The notes beneath the pieces were generated by a model. The model made no database searches and was not told the origin of the DNA. It saw only the letters and a list, made by a program, of their open reading frames with translations. From assembly GCF_001021025.1 (NCBI RefSeq), contig NZ_CP011541.1, forward strand, positions 682,001 through 746,000: a stretch of DNA of 64,000 bases, written 5' to 3'. Shown here piece after piece: positions 49,412 through 59,519 of the stretch; the first letter of the stretch is position 1; the number at the start of each line of letters is the position of its first letter. A program made the position numbers and the translations under genes. The DNA comes from Corynebacterium epidermidicanis (GTDB lineage Bacteria > Actinomycetota > Actinomycetes > Mycobacteriales > Mycobacteriaceae).

Positions 49412-49664
49412 TGGTTAAGTAAAGGAAAGTCTGGCTGGCCCATGTGTCGCCGACCGTGCAGACTTGTCGTACAAGTGCTATGTCGTCGCTTCGGCCAAGT
49501 CCGCACACGAAGTGCAGCGCTTTTTGATGACTAAATTCCCTCAGCGGTAGTCCGACGACTCCTAAGTGACGACATAGAGTGGTCTAAGGCCCCGACTACA
49601 ACAAACGCTGGTTTCAAATACCACGACGTTGCGGAAACCACGAATTGGGTACACTACTTAACCC
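49412..49664. repeat. MITE-like palindromic element, copy C (degenerate)
   Basis: The ends (GGTTAAGTAAAGGAAAGT and ACTACTTAACCC) and centre (CTATGTCGTCGCTTCGGC ... GTAGTCCGACGACTC) align with copies B and D, but both arms have several substitutions. It looks like an old copy. No flanking direct repeat was found. Confidence 0.75.
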
Positions 49665-49838
49665 CTTTAGCCATCTTCAGTCCAGAGCATTGCGTCGTCA
49701 CAAGGCTGATGAATTACGCCATCCCGATTGGGATTAGTTATTCACTCACGCCTTCCGACACCCTCAGAGCAAAGTCGTTCGGTACCGTACTCCACTATCA
49801 CTGTGTTTCCAAGAGCACTTACACTTAACCAACATGAA
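49665..49838. other. Intergenic stretch without recognised features
   Basis: No ORF, RNA or repeat that I can support. Confidence 0.5.
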
Positions 49839-49839
49839 A

Positions 49840-49870
49840 ACGCCCCAGCAGTAGGACCTGCTGGGGCGCG
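49840..49870 (-). terminator. Terminator hairpin after DUF3239 gene
   Basis: CGCCCCAGCAG and CTGCTGGGGCG pair around TAGGAC. On the minus strand it is followed by TTTTCATG. Confidence 0.75.
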
Positions 49871-49881
49871 TCGAGAAGTTC

Positions 49882-50520
49882 TTAGAGAACGAGGAGGTTG
49901 TACGTGGTTGTCTGCACGTCTTTGAGTCTTGGCAGTAGTTTGTCTAGCCGGCGCCATTCGGCTTCCGGAATTGCGCGTTCGGCGTCGACGAGTACGGAAC
50001 GGTCGGGAGTAGCCCAAGCTATAGGCATGGGGCTGATTTCGTCCCACTGGGCGTCCTTGCCAATCGAACGTCGACCAGATACGGCCACGGAAGGTACTCG
50101 CACGCCAACCTTGGTGGGATGACCTTCGAGCTTCGTCACCGTGCGCAGCGCGAGCGCGGGGCGTCGCTGAGCAGCTGGGTCCGCGGAAGCATTCACCAAA
50201 GCCATGAGCACCAAATCGCGAGGATTGACCTCGGCGACGATGGCCGGTACGAGTTCATAAGAGTCGTAAAGCCGCTGTGCACCTCCGATCTGGCGGGGGA
50301 GGATGAAAATGAGAGAAAAACAAAAGATCGCGAAGGTGCCGAGCGCTACGAGGGCGACAAGTCGCCAACCGACGGTCGTCAGGAAAAAGATACCCAGTGC
50401 GACCGCCAAAAGAAGCGCGCCTAGTACACCTGCGGATAACTGCAGACGCGTGACGTCCTTGCTGTATTCATTGTGGGCCTTGTTGTAGTTCTCGTCGACC
50501 GTGAAGTGGAAAGTGCGCAC
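49882..50520 (-). CDS. DUF3239 membrane protein
   Basis: 212 aa. A hydrophilic N-terminus (FHFTVDENYNKAHNEYSKDV) is followed by two adjacent transmembrane helices (QLSAGVLGALLLAVALGIFF; LVALVALGTFAIFCFSLIFIL) and a cytoplasmic C-terminal domain (PAIVAEVNPRDLVLMALVN; WRRLDKLLPRLKDVQTTTYNLLVL). Matches the DUF3239 family typical of Corynebacterium. The start lies 9 nt after the helicase stop, so it is cotranscribed with it. Function unknown. Confidence 0.8.
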   Translation of the reverse strand: MRTFHFTVDENYNKAHNEYSKDVTRLQLSAGVLGALLLAVALGIFFLTTVGWRLVALVALGTFAIFCFSLIFILPRQIGGAQRLYDSYELVPAIVAEVNPRDLVLMALVNASADPAAQRRPALALRTVTKLEGHPTKVGVRVPSVAVSGRRSIGKDAQWDEISPMPIAWATPDRSVLVDAERAIPEAEWRRLDKLLPRLKDVQTTTYNLLVL

Positions 50521-50529
50521 GGAATGTCC

Positions 50530-52170
50530 TTAGATGTCGTCGGCGTCGATAATGCGGTACGCGTAGCCCTGCTCTGCGAGAAAACGCTGGCGGTGGGCTG
50601 CATATTCCGCATCTAGCGTATCGCGCGCCACCACCGTATAGAAATGCGCCTCGCGCCCATCGGCCTTCGGCCGCAGCAGACGTCCAAGTCGTTGGGCCTC
50701 TTCCTGCCGAGATCCGAATGTGCCGGAAATCTGGATCGCGACCGCCGCTTCCGGAAGGTCAATTGAGAAGTTTGCCACCTTAGACACGACAAGCGTGTTC
50801 AGTTCGCCGATGCGGAACTGCTCAAACAGCTTCTCGCGCTTCCTGTTCGACGTCTTCCCCTCAATCACCGGTACCTCCAGCTTCGCCGCAATCTCCTCCA
50901 ATTGGTCAATGTATGCACCGATAATGAGCGTCGGCTGGCCCTTGTGCTGCTCGAGCAGTCGCTTCACGACGCGTGTCTTGGCTGGTGAACAGGCTGCCAG
51001 GCGATACCGTTCGGCAGGCTCCGCGACGGCGTACGCCATGCGTTCGTCGTCGGCAAGCGTGACGCGAACCTCGACGCAATCGGCCGTGGCGATGAAGCCT
51101 TGGGCTTCGATGTCTTTCCACGGGGCGTCGTAGCGCTTGGGGCCGATGAGGGAGAATACGTCGCCTTCGCGACCGTCCTCACGCACAAGGGTAGCGGTGA
51201 GCCCGAGGCGACGACGGGACTGCAGGTCCGAGGTCATGCGGAAGACAGGGGCGGGGAGAAGGTGGACTTCGTCGTAGACGATGAGTCCCCAGTCTCGGGA
51301 GTCGAAAAGTTCGAGGGCGCGGTATTCGCCCTTGGTTTTGCGCGTAACTACCTGGTACGTGGCAATGGTTACCGGGCGAATCTCTTTCTTCTCACCGGAG
51401 TATTCGCCGATCTCATCTTCGGTGAGTGAGGTGCGCCGCAGAAGTTCGTCGCGCCATTGCCGGCCTGCAACGGTGTTGGTTACCAGGATCAGCGTCGTGG
51501 CTTGAGCCTTAGCCATCGCGGCCGCGCCGACCATGGTCTTTCCTGCACCACACGGCAATACCACCACGCCAGAGCCACCTTCCCAAAATGCATCGGCGGC
51601 ATAAGACTGGTAGTCGCGCAGCTGCCAGCCGTCTTCCACCAACGCAATCGGGTGAGATTCGCCGTCGACGTAGCCAGCGAGATCTTCTGCCGGCCAGCCG
51701 ACTTTGAGCAGCTCTTGCTTGAGACGGCCACGCTCAGACGGATGGACGGCGATGTTTTCGGCATCGATGGCTGCGCCCAGCATCGGTTTGATCTTCTTGT
51801 GTCGCTGGAGCTCAGCCAGGATTGCTGCTTCTTGCGACTCAAGGACGAGGCCGTGCGCTGGGTGTTTATGCAGACGGACGCGTCCATAGCGGGACATGGT
51901 CTCAGCGACGTCGATAAGCAACGGCTGCGGGACCGGGAAGCGCGAGTACTTTTCCAACATGTCCACCACCTGTTCGGCATCGTGTCCGGCGGCGCGCGCG
52001 TTCCAGAGTGCGAGTGGAGTGATCCGGTACGTGTGGATATGTTCGGGGGCGCGCTCTAACTCAGCAAATGGTGCGAGTGCCGCGCGGGCTTCTCCGGCCA
52101 GCGGGTGATCGATTTCCAACAAGACTGACTTATCGGACTGAACGATGAGGGGGCCGTCGCCGAGTGCCAT
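50530..52170 (-). CDS. XPB/Ssl2-type DNA repair helicase
   Basis: 546 aa from the ATG at 52170 with TAGGAG upstream. SF2 helicase: Q region, Walker A (LPCGAGKTMVG), DEVH box (VYDEVHLLP), TATLVREDG (motif III and the RED motif of XPB), and C-terminal motifs V-VI (SKVANFSIDLPEAAVAIQISG; RQEEAQRLGRLLRP). Bacterial XPB homologues (Rv0861c in M. tuberculosis) unwind DNA 3'-5' and are linked to repair. Located next to the WYL/helicase-C protein, as in mycobacteria. Confidence 0.92.
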   Translation of the reverse strand: MALGDGPLIVQSDKSVLLEIDHPLAGEARAALAPFAELERAPEHIHTYRITPLALWNARAAGHDAEQVVDMLEKYSRFPVPQPLLIDVAETMSRYGRVRLHKHPAHGLVLESQEAAILAELQRHKKIKPMLGAAIDAENIAVHPSERGRLKQELLKVGWPAEDLAGYVDGESHPIALVEDGWQLRDYQSYAADAFWEGGSGVVVLPCGAGKTMVGAAAMAKAQATTLILVTNTVAGRQWRDELLRRTSLTEDEIGEYSGEKKEIRPVTIATYQVVTRKTKGEYRALELFDSRDWGLIVYDEVHLLPAPVFRMTSDLQSRRRLGLTATLVREDGREGDVFSLIGPKRYDAPWKDIEAQGFIATADCVEVRVTLADDERMAYAVAEPAERYRLAACSPAKTRVVKRLLEQHKGQPTLIIGAYIDQLEEIAAKLEVPVIEGKTSNRKREKLFEQFRIGELNTLVVSKVANFSIDLPEAAVAIQISGTFGSRQEEAQRLGRLLRPKADGREAHFYTVVARDTLDAEYAAHRQRFLAEQGYAYRIIDADDI

Positions 52171-52232
52171 GCTCGCTCCTAACGTGTGCAATTGTGCAGG
52201 GGCAAACCTCCATTATGGCACGTATGAGCTAA

Positions 52233-54452
52233 TCAGGGGTTAAGGCGGACCTCGGTGATCCGGTGCAGCCGGAAACGGTGCGCAGTGCCGGTGCTGGGGT
52301 CGATGGTATCAACGAGGCCAGCCGAAACAGTGACAGGCTTCACGACTCGGTGGACAGCTATGCCGTGCTTGTCGACAAATCCCAACGTGACAATCTGCCC
52401 GGCACTTGCGGCCTGTTGCAGGGTTGCCAACAACTCGCTGGGGTCCACAGCCTGCCCTGGTGCTTTGCCTGGACGGATGCCCGATTGGTCGTTGCGACGA
52501 ATCGCGTCGACGGCAGCAGCGATTCGGCTAGCGTCCAGAGATGCTGACGCCTCGGTCGCTTCGGGAGTGGCCACACGCGCCGGAACATCAACCAAATCCA
52601 GTCGCATGCCGGCGGCATCTTCGGCGACAGGTTGGAGGCCAACCGCACGCAGCGCGCGAATGACGTCGATAAGCGGTGCCTGGGAGATCGCCACGGTGGG
52701 TGCGATCACGCGCATCGCCAGGCTCTCGCCGACGACAGAAACCGCATGGACCAGCACGCTCGGGTCATCGCAACGCACGTAGCTCATTGCCGGACCGCCG
52801 CGTACGCTGCCGTGCCTGCGCGCCACGTCGTTGATGAGGAACTCCACCGACTGAGGCAGTTCGGTGAGTGAATAAGACGCCAAAGCATCCAAAATTTCCT
52901 GCGCATTGAGGCCCAGGTCGAGCCCGTGCCTAATCGACGACTCAGTGAGGCGATAGACACTGGCCAGGCCTGCAGATTCCAACTCTCCGATGCTGTCCAG
53001 TAGCGACTGCACCTTCGGTACCAACGGACCTTGAGACATCAGGGTCATATCCGCTTGAATGATGAGCTTCTCCGAAGCCTCAGGCAGCAGATCTTGGGCG
53101 GCCTTACCTGTCAACATGGATGTCAAAGCGCCGACCCAACGCGCTTCCTCATGCAAGTCGCTGACCAATTCAAGCGATACCGGTAGCAGGGGAGTGGTAA
53201 AACGTAACAACCGATAAGATTGCTCAGCGGTGAGGTTGCCGTAGCGAGCCCATTGGTCGATCAGTTTGTTCCGGACTTCCACCACCTGCGGATCGTGGGA
53301 CTCTGGGGTGAAAATATGCGAGACTCGCTGTGACTCTGCTGCGCTGGGGATTCGCCAAGGACTTCGGCGCCAACCCTGAAGGACCATCTCCCACCGTTGG
53401 GGCAAGGGGGAGGCTAGGAATTCATCAGCCAGTGGGGTGGGCGCGTAGTAGTCCCCGCCGTCGTCGTCAGCGGGCAGAGGATCGGGGACGCCCCTGGAAA
53501 TAAGGCGCGTAGATTCGGCCACAGTGAGCACCCGGAACAGTTCCACTTCGGTGATGCCGAGCGCTTTGGTCAGCCGATTAATGACCCGCACCCCAACCGC
53601 GCCACCTTTCAGCGTTGATGCCGGTGCACTACCCAATTCCGCCAGCAGCAGGCGGAGAAGACGCAATACTTCCAGCCCCGAGGCGGCACCCGCCTCATCG
53701 TCGGCACGCGCAAATGCCTGTTCGGGAACCTCGGGGCGTCGCAACGGCATAAGGGGTTGGTCTTGGAGTATTGCGCGCACCTGCCGGGGTAGTCGCACTG
53801 TTTGGGCATCAACGCGAAGTAGCAACCCTTCGGCGATTAACTGGGGAATCGGTCGATTAGGATCCGCATCGATAGCCGCATCCTTAGTGATCCCTAGGCC
53901 ACCCGATTGACTCAGCGTGTCCAAAATCTTGCGTTTACGGGCACCCAGCTTAGCGACGACCGCAGCCAGCTCCTCCTGATCCATCACCAGCTGGGTGCTA
54001 GCTTCCTCGGGCAGTAAGCGCATGCCCGACGGCAACGCGTGCAACACCTCGCCCGGAACCATAAAGCTTGTTCCATCCGCGGGATAAATGAGGGCAAGAT
54101 TTTGCAAAGTCGCCCAGGCCGAATTGAGATCTTCGGCCAACGGCTGGTCGTCTGCTTGGCAGCGTTGGCTGATGATGCTCACCACTTCGGGGGCAGCAAC
54201 AGGGGTATTGTGTGCGCCGAGTTCCGCGAGTGCTTCGAGCACGAGAATTTCGGTCACTCCTAGCTGGGCGATGGCGCGTCGAACCGACGCTCGGATCTGT
54301 AAACGCGCAGCTAATGGGGCAATACCTGGGGGTAATGGGAGCACAGTGTCCGGCCGCAACGTGAGGAGTTGGGTCAGCTGGGCGTCGTTAAGCGTGGCTA
54401 ACCATTCACGGAAACTGGGAACTTTTTGGGACTCGCTGTTGCTCTTTTTCAT
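52233..54452 (-). CDS. Helicase-associated protein with C-terminal WYL-like domain
   Basis: 739 aa from the ATG at 54452 with AAGGATC upstream. Largely helical, winged-helix-rich body (LVALGVTEILVLEAL-like segments; AVVAKLGARKRKILDTLSQSGGLGITKDAAI) and a C-terminal WYL-like fold (AGQIVTLGFVDKHGIAVHRVVKPVTVSAGLVDTID...HRFRLHRITEV). Corresponds to the large protein (Rv0862c) always next to the XPB helicase in Mycobacteriales, annotated as helicase-associated. No ATPase motifs of its own. It probably partners the helicase in DNA repair; function not shown. Confidence 0.8.
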   Translation of the reverse strand: MKKSNSESQKVPSFREWLATLNDAQLTQLLTLRPDTVLPLPPGIAPLAARLQIRASVRRAIAQLGVTEILVLEALAELGAHNTPVAAPEVVSIISQRCQADDQPLAEDLNSAWATLQNLALIYPADGTSFMVPGEVLHALPSGMRLLPEEASTQLVMDQEELAAVVAKLGARKRKILDTLSQSGGLGITKDAAIDADPNRPIPQLIAEGLLLRVDAQTVRLPRQVRAILQDQPLMPLRRPEVPEQAFARADDEAGAASGLEVLRLLRLLLAELGSAPASTLKGGAVGVRVINRLTKALGITEVELFRVLTVAESTRLISRGVPDPLPADDDGGDYYAPTPLADEFLASPLPQRWEMVLQGWRRSPWRIPSAAESQRVSHIFTPESHDPQVVEVRNKLIDQWARYGNLTAEQSYRLLRFTTPLLPVSLELVSDLHEEARWVGALTSMLTGKAAQDLLPEASEKLIIQADMTLMSQGPLVPKVQSLLDSIGELESAGLASVYRLTESSIRHGLDLGLNAQEILDALASYSLTELPQSVEFLINDVARRHGSVRGGPAMSYVRCDDPSVLVHAVSVVGESLAMRVIAPTVAISQAPLIDVIRALRAVGLQPVAEDAAGMRLDLVDVPARVATPEATEASASLDASRIAAAVDAIRRNDQSGIRPGKAPGQAVDPSELLATLQQAASAGQIVTLGFVDKHGIAVHRVVKPVTVSAGLVDTIDPSTGTAHRFRLHRITEVRLNP

Positions 54453-54516
54453 GATCCTTCCAAGTTTAGTGGGACTTGAGGTGACTTTTTGCGGGAGAGT
54501 TTGAGACAATAGCGGT

Positions 54517-54708
54517 ATGTCGAAAATGGAGAAGAAGAGCTACGTCGATCCGGCATGGCCAGAGCACATCCCGGGTACCGGTCACCCTGTCACTGAGGCA
54601 CTTTCCCGTTTGGCTGGCGCGTCTAGCCCATACGGCGACGAAATGCCTTTCCCACTTCCAGCCGACCAAATCGGCTACGTGCACCCACACACTGTGATTA
54701 ACAAGTAA
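54517..54708 (+). CDS. Small conserved protein, unknown
   Basis: 63 aa (or 60 from the ATG at 54526). Hydrophilic, Pro-rich sequence (YVDPAWPEHIPGTGHPVTEAL) without signal or membrane segments. Divergent from the WYL-domain gene by 64 nt. A box ACAATA ends 7 nt before the ATG, so it is probably leaderless. Similar short proteins occur at this place in other Mycobacteriales. It has its own terminator, which is interrupted by the repeat at 54768. Confidence 0.65.
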   Translation: MSKMEKKSYVDPAWPEHIPGTGHPVTEALSRLAGASSPYGDEMPFPLPADQIGYVHPHTVINK

Positions 54709-54722
54709 GTGGTGTAAATAAC

Positions 54723-54767
54723 AAAGATCTCCATCCCTGATTACCTCGGGGGGTGGAGATCTTTTTG
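54723..54767 (+). terminator. Terminator of the small gene, at an element insertion point
   Basis: AAAGATCTCCA and TGGAGATCTTT form an 11-bp stem, followed by TTTTTG. The TCTTTTTG at its end (54760-54767) is repeated on the far side of the element at 55031-55038. Confidence 0.8.
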
Positions 54768-55030
54768 GGGTTAGGTAAAGAAGAGTGTGTCCGGTCGCCG
54801 TGTCGTCGGCCGTGCGGGTTTGCTGCACAAGTGCTATGTCGTCGCTTCGGCGTAGTCCGACTACGTAGAGCAGCGTTTTTTCATGAAATAAATCCCACAG
54901 CGGTAGTCCGACTACACCGAAGGGACGACATCGAGCGGGCTAACGCTCCCAGACAACCGTAAATACTAGCTTCAGGCCCACAACGCTGCGGAAAACACGC
55001 AGCAGAGACACACTTTTATTTACTTGACCC
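54768..55030. mobile_element. MITE-like palindromic element, copy D, with 8-bp target duplication
   Basis: 263 bp. The ends GGGTTAGGTAAAGAAGAGTG and (complement) GGGTCAAGTAAATAAAAGTG are inverted repeats. The centre has the GTAGTCCGACTAC arms, nearly identical to copy B. A perfect 8-bp direct repeat TCTTTTTG flanks it (54760-54767, 55031-55038). No ORF inside, so it is non-autonomous. Confidence 0.85.
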
Positions 55031-55052
55031 TCTTTTTGCGCGCTCTGCCTGA

Positions 55053-56669
55053 TTAGTGAGCGACGGCCTTTTCTACGCCAATGCCGGTGAGCGAACGAAC
55101 TTCCATCTCGGCAGCCTTCTTAGGGAAGTTGTCAGGCTTGCCGACGTACGTCCCGATGATTCCCAAGATGAAGCCCGCAGGGATCGCAATGATCGATGGG
55201 TTGGTCAGTGGGAAGATCGCGAAGTCAGCGTTCGGCAACATGGCCGAGGGAGCGCCCGAAACGGCTGGGGAGAAGATGATTAGCACGATCGAGGTCAACA
55301 ACCCACCGTAGATCGAGAAGAGTGCCCCGGTGGTGTTGAATTTTCGCCAGTAGAGGGAGTAGAGGATGGTGGGCAGGTTGGCAGCGGCTGCGATGCCGAA
55401 AGCCAGAGCCACCAGAAAGGCGATGTTTTGTCCCATCGCGCCAATGCCCAGCACGATTGCCAGCACGCCGATGACAACCACGGTGATGCGAGAAACTCGG
55501 ACCTGCTCCTCTTCCGTCGCCTGGCCATCGCGCAGGATTGAATTGTAGATGTCATGGGCGACCGAGGCGGATGCGGTGATCGCCAAGCCAGCTACAACAG
55601 CGAGAATGGTGGCAAAGGCAACTGCCGAGATGCAAGCCATGAAGATCGTTCCGCCCACCTTCGCGGAAAGCAGCAGCACGGCTGAGTTCGCGCCACCCGG
55701 AGCCTTCGCGATCTGCTCCGGCCCCACCAGAGCGGCCGCGCCGTAGCCCATAACGACGGTGAGCAAGAAGAACAGGGCAACGATCGCGATGGTCCAGGTG
55801 ATGGAACGTCGAGCTTCTTTAGCGGTAGGAACGGTGTAGAAACGCATCAGCACGTGTGGCAAACCGGAGGTGCCGAAGACCAGGGCGAGGCCGAGAGAGA
55901 CGAAATCAAGCTTGGTCAGGGTGTCCTTGCCGTACTTGAGGCCGGAGTTCAAAATCGCGTCGCCCTTGGGATGATTGGCAATGGCCGACTCCAACACCGC
56001 GTTGAAACCGCCCTTGATGGCGACAAAGGTCAGCAGGGTAATGATGATCGATCCACCCACCAACAACACAGCCTTAATCATCTGCACATAGGTCGTGCCC
56101 TTCATACCACCTACCAGCACGTACACAATCATCAGCACGCCAACGATTCCCACGACAGCCGATTGGGCGGCTTTGCCGTCGATACCCAGCAGCAGCGCCA
56201 CCAGGCCACCGGCACCGGCCATTTGTGCGATCAGGTAAAACAGCGAGATGGTGAGCGTGGAGATGGCAGCAGCCATACGGACCGGCTTCTGCTTGAGGCG
56301 GAATGACAACACGTCGGCCATGGTGAACTTGCCGGTGTTGCGCAGCGGTTCAGCAACCAACACGAGTGCAACGAGCAAAGCGATGAGGAAGCCAACGGAA
56401 TAGAGGAAGCCATCGTAGCCGCTGAGCGCGATAGCGCCCGTAACACCGAGGAATGCGGCTGCAGAAAGGTAATCGCCGGAGATTGCGAGGCCGTTTTGCC
56501 AGCCGTTAAACGAAGCACCACCGGTGTAGAAGTCGGAGCCTTTCTGGGAGGTTTGTCGAGTAGCTCGGACAACAATCGCCATCGTTACCACGATGAAGCC
56601 CACGAAAATCGAAATATTGAGCAGCGGGTTACCCGTTGAAATCTGCTCAGCAGCTAGTACAGAGTGCAT
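55053..56669 (-). CDS. mctC: Monocarboxylate/cation symporter (MctC/ActP type)
   Basis: 538 aa, about 13 transmembrane helices, sodium:solute symporter fold. Signatures: DFYTGGASFNGWQNGLAISGDYLSAAAFLGVTGAIALSGYDGF (TM1-2 substrate region), ADVLSFRLKQKPVR, GTSGLPHVLMRFYTVP and LAFGIAAAANLPTILYSLYW. The C. glutamicum homologue MctC takes up acetate, propionate and pyruvate. It follows the DUF485 gene with 3 nt between. Feeds three-carbon acids that the transcarboxylase at 20 kb could use. Confidence 0.92.
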   Translation of the reverse strand: MHSVLAAEQISTGNPLLNISIFVGFIVVTMAIVVRATRQTSQKGSDFYTGGASFNGWQNGLAISGDYLSAAAFLGVTGAIALSGYDGFLYSVGFLIALLVALVLVAEPLRNTGKFTMADVLSFRLKQKPVRMAAAISTLTISLFYLIAQMAGAGGLVALLLGIDGKAAQSAVVGIVGVLMIVYVLVGGMKGTTYVQMIKAVLLVGGSIIITLLTFVAIKGGFNAVLESAIANHPKGDAILNSGLKYGKDTLTKLDFVSLGLALVFGTSGLPHVLMRFYTVPTAKEARRSITWTIAIVALFFLLTVVMGYGAAALVGPEQIAKAPGGANSAVLLLSAKVGGTIFMACISAVAFATILAVVAGLAITASASVAHDIYNSILRDGQATEEEQVRVSRITVVVIGVLAIVLGIGAMGQNIAFLVALAFGIAAAANLPTILYSLYWRKFNTTGALFSIYGGLLTSIVLIIFSPAVSGAPSAMLPNADFAIFPLTNPSIIAIPAGFILGIIGTYVGKPDNFPKKAAEMEVRSLTGIGVEKAVAH

Positions 56670-56672
56670 GGG

Positions 56673-57035
56673 TTAGACCTTTCCGATCGGGGTAGGCTGT
56701 TGCAGCATCGAATTGCGTATCGACGCCGTGGCGGGGTCCAAGGTGTTGTCGGCAAAGCGAACATATAGCCAAGTGACGATGCCTGCTGTCGCGAACTGGG
56801 CGAGTCCCAGAACCATGCCGATGTTGATAGCGCCATAGACTCGGATTGACGTGAAATCGGTGGCGAATGTGGCAACGACGATGTAGAACACAAACCACAG
56901 CAGAAACACTGCAGAAATCGGGAAGGCGAAGGACCGGAAGGTGTGCCGGAGTGCACCGAACTCTTCCGATTGACTGACAGCAAGGAACTCGTCCGCTGTC
57001 GGCGGTTGGGGATGCACGGGGTGCTGTTGTTGCAT
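56673..57035 (-). CDS. DUF485 inner-membrane protein, MctC partner
   Basis: 120 aa from the ATG at 57035 with GAGAGG upstream. Two transmembrane helices (FPISAVFLLWFVFYIVVATF; INIGMVLGLAQFATAGIVTWLYVRFAD) preceded by a His/Pro-rich N-terminus. DUF485 (YjcH-like) proteins are encoded with ActP/MctC symporters in nearly all genomes, and here directly upstream in one operon. It probably assists the symporter. Confidence 0.9.
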   Translation of the reverse strand: MQQQHPVHPQPPTADEFLAVSQSEEFGALRHTFRSFAFPISAVFLLWFVFYIVVATFATDFTSIRVYGAINIGMVLGLAQFATAGIVTWLYVRFADNTLDPATASIRNSMLQQPTPIGKV

Positions 57036-57081
57036 AGCGACCTCTCTAGTTAAGGCGATCTGAGTCACGACAAATTGACTG

Positions 57082-57097
57082 TGTGACACGCTACACA
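57082..57097. promoter_or_regulatory. GlxR-like half-site pair upstream of the mctC operon
   Basis: TGTGACACGCTACACA keeps both outer half-sites of the cAMP-GlxR consensus TGTGANNTANNTCACA except one inner base. A G-run TAGGGGGTAC nearby (57130-57139) resembles RamA sites. Both are weak matches. Confidence 0.3.
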
Positions 57098-57099
57098 AC

Positions 57100-57370
57100 T
57101 AGGTTTGCTTCCATGACGCTTTTTCCAGCTAGGGGGTACTTTTCCTTGCGATAAGTGAGATTTCCAAACTTGTGAAGATGTTGAGATAAGTGGTTTTGTT
57201 AAGTCTGCGAAGGGGAACTTGTGTTGGTGGGGGTGAATTTTGCGTGGTTACCGTCAAGAACTGGAGTCCGAGGTGAAAAGGGAGTGGGCGAGTGGCGCAC
57301 TGGCTTAATTTGAGCGCTTTGGCGCGGGCGGGGGTAGTAGGGAGGCGGGTATTTGCGGTTGCGGTGCTCG
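57100..57370. other. Intergenic stretch without recognised genes
   Basis: No supported ORF or RNA between the mctC promoter region and the transposase remnant. Confidence 0.5.
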
Positions 57371-57380
57371 GGTCGCGCCG

Positions 57381-58130
57381 GTGTACAAAAACCGATCCTC
57401 TCGCTCAGTGTGTGCTGGGTCAATGAAGAAAAACGGCACCACCAGATGGCGATGTAACAATAAGTCCTGCGGTGCTTCCACCGCCCGAAGCTCGCAAACA
57501 GCTTCAAAGAATGCGGCGGCTTTCCGCTTGTTCTATGACTGGATCACCGCCGCCACATCACTTGTTGCAATTGCCGCAAAAGCAGGTGTCGCCCGTCTAA
57601 CTCTGCGTCAATGCTTCTGGTGGTGCTGGTTGATTCATCCTCAACCGTATATCGGTTCTTTTCCGTATCTTCGATTAAGTCTTGATCGGCGGCATCTACT
57701 TCAATGAGCAGTGTTTGCTGATCCTGTCTTCCAACGGCGATGTCATCGCTTGGCACTGGTGCAAAACCGGAAACGGTTGAGGCCTATACACACGTGTGCT
57801 GTGCACCATCCGGTCACCGCTCATGGTCATGTTGGACGGTGGACAAGGGGCACGCAGTGCGATCACTACGTGCTGGCCCACGATCAAGGTTCAATGCGGC
57901 ATTGTCCATGCTTAACGACGGTTCAGACTGCTCACCAGGTCACGCCCGTGCACTGATGCGGGCGAAGCGATCTACGGGCTTGCCTTAGCGCTCGCCAAAG
58001 TCACCGTCTTGACCCAACCAAACGACAACCAAGCAAACCAAGAAACAGGTTGACCAACCCTCTATGACAACGCTATTTCAACCGAATACAACCACGACAC
58101 CGGAATACGCAAAGGAACCATCCCCTAAAA
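57381..58130 (+). pseudogene. Decayed IS1249-like (IS256-family) transposase
   Basis: Fragments in shifting frames. First a zinc-ribbon-like head (NGTTRWRCNNKSCGAST, then AFRLFYDWITA), then DVIAWHWCKTGNG, then MLDGGQGARSAITTCWPTIKVQCGIVHA (transposase core with the Asp of DGGQGA), then TDAGEAIYGLALALAKVTVL. Several stops and frameshifts interrupt it. This order matches IS1249-type transposases of corynebacteria. Its 3' side runs into the terminal repeat of the palindromic element family. Confidence 0.75.
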
Positions 58131-58138
58131 CCACAAAT

Positions 58139-58187
58139 GTGTCCGGTCGGCGACTCGCCGACCGGACACACTGTTCTTTACTTAACC
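58139..58187. repeat. Terminal hairpin and repeat end adjoining the transposase remnant
   Basis: GTGTCCGGTCGGCG and its exact complement (14-bp arms, ACT loop, 58139-58169), then ACACTGTTCTTTACTTAACCC, which equals the end of the palindromic element family. It is oriented as the right end of an element whose body is the transposase remnant. Confidence 0.7.
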
Positions 58188-58428
58188 CTCTCTCATTCTT
58201 GTTTTCCGCAGTGTTGTGGGCCTGAGGCCAGTATTTGTTGTTGTCTGGGGGCCGTAGCTCGCTCGATGTCGTCCCTTCGGTGTAGTCGGACTACCGCTGT
58301 GGGATTTTATTCATTAAAAAACGCTGTTCTACGTAGTCGGACTACGCCGAAGCGACGACATAGCACTTGTGCAGCACACCCGCGCGGCCGGCGACACGCC
58401 GACCGGACACACTTTTCTTTACTTACCC
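58188..58428. repeat. MITE-like palindromic element, copy E (reverse orientation)
   Basis: Reverse complement of copies B and D: central arms at 58266-58294 and 58333-58361 with GTAGTCGGACTAC, right end ACACTTTTCTTTACTTACCCC. Its left terminal repeat is missing and replaced by the repeat end at 58165-58187. It lies just downstream of the decayed transposase. Confidence 0.8.
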
Positions 58429-58530
58429 CCCGTGCGCCGTGCCGGGGTCGCAGCGAACACAGCAAAAATCCGCTCCTTCAACCATATGATGGGCTGAAGA
58501 AGCGGATTGAAGCTTCAGGCTGGGCCTAGC

Positions 58531-59300
<770 letters not shown>

Positions 59301-59503
59301 AATGAAAAATTTTTGTATTTAATGGCCAGCAGTTTCGGCATCTCTCGCAGACTGGGTTAGGCGTAAAGAAAGATGCTTGCTCTGTGGCGCTTGCTAGATA
59401 ACGGTAGCGGTATGTAACGAAAGTGTCACGCTCATTTGGCGGAAAAGTTACGAAATTCTCTCGAAGGCAAGAAATCCGCAGGTGAACTCGACCAAGAAAT
59501 CTG

Positions 59504-59519
59504 TGTGATGATAGTCACA
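59504..59519. promoter_or_regulatory. GlxR-like (CRP-type) site between rpf and csp
   Basis: TGTGATGATAGTCACA has perfect TGTGA/TCACA half-sites with 6 nt between, as in the cAMP-GlxR consensus. It lies about 365 nt upstream of rpf and 270 nt upstream of the cold-shock gene; rpf genes are known GlxR targets in C. glutamicum. Confidence 0.65.
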
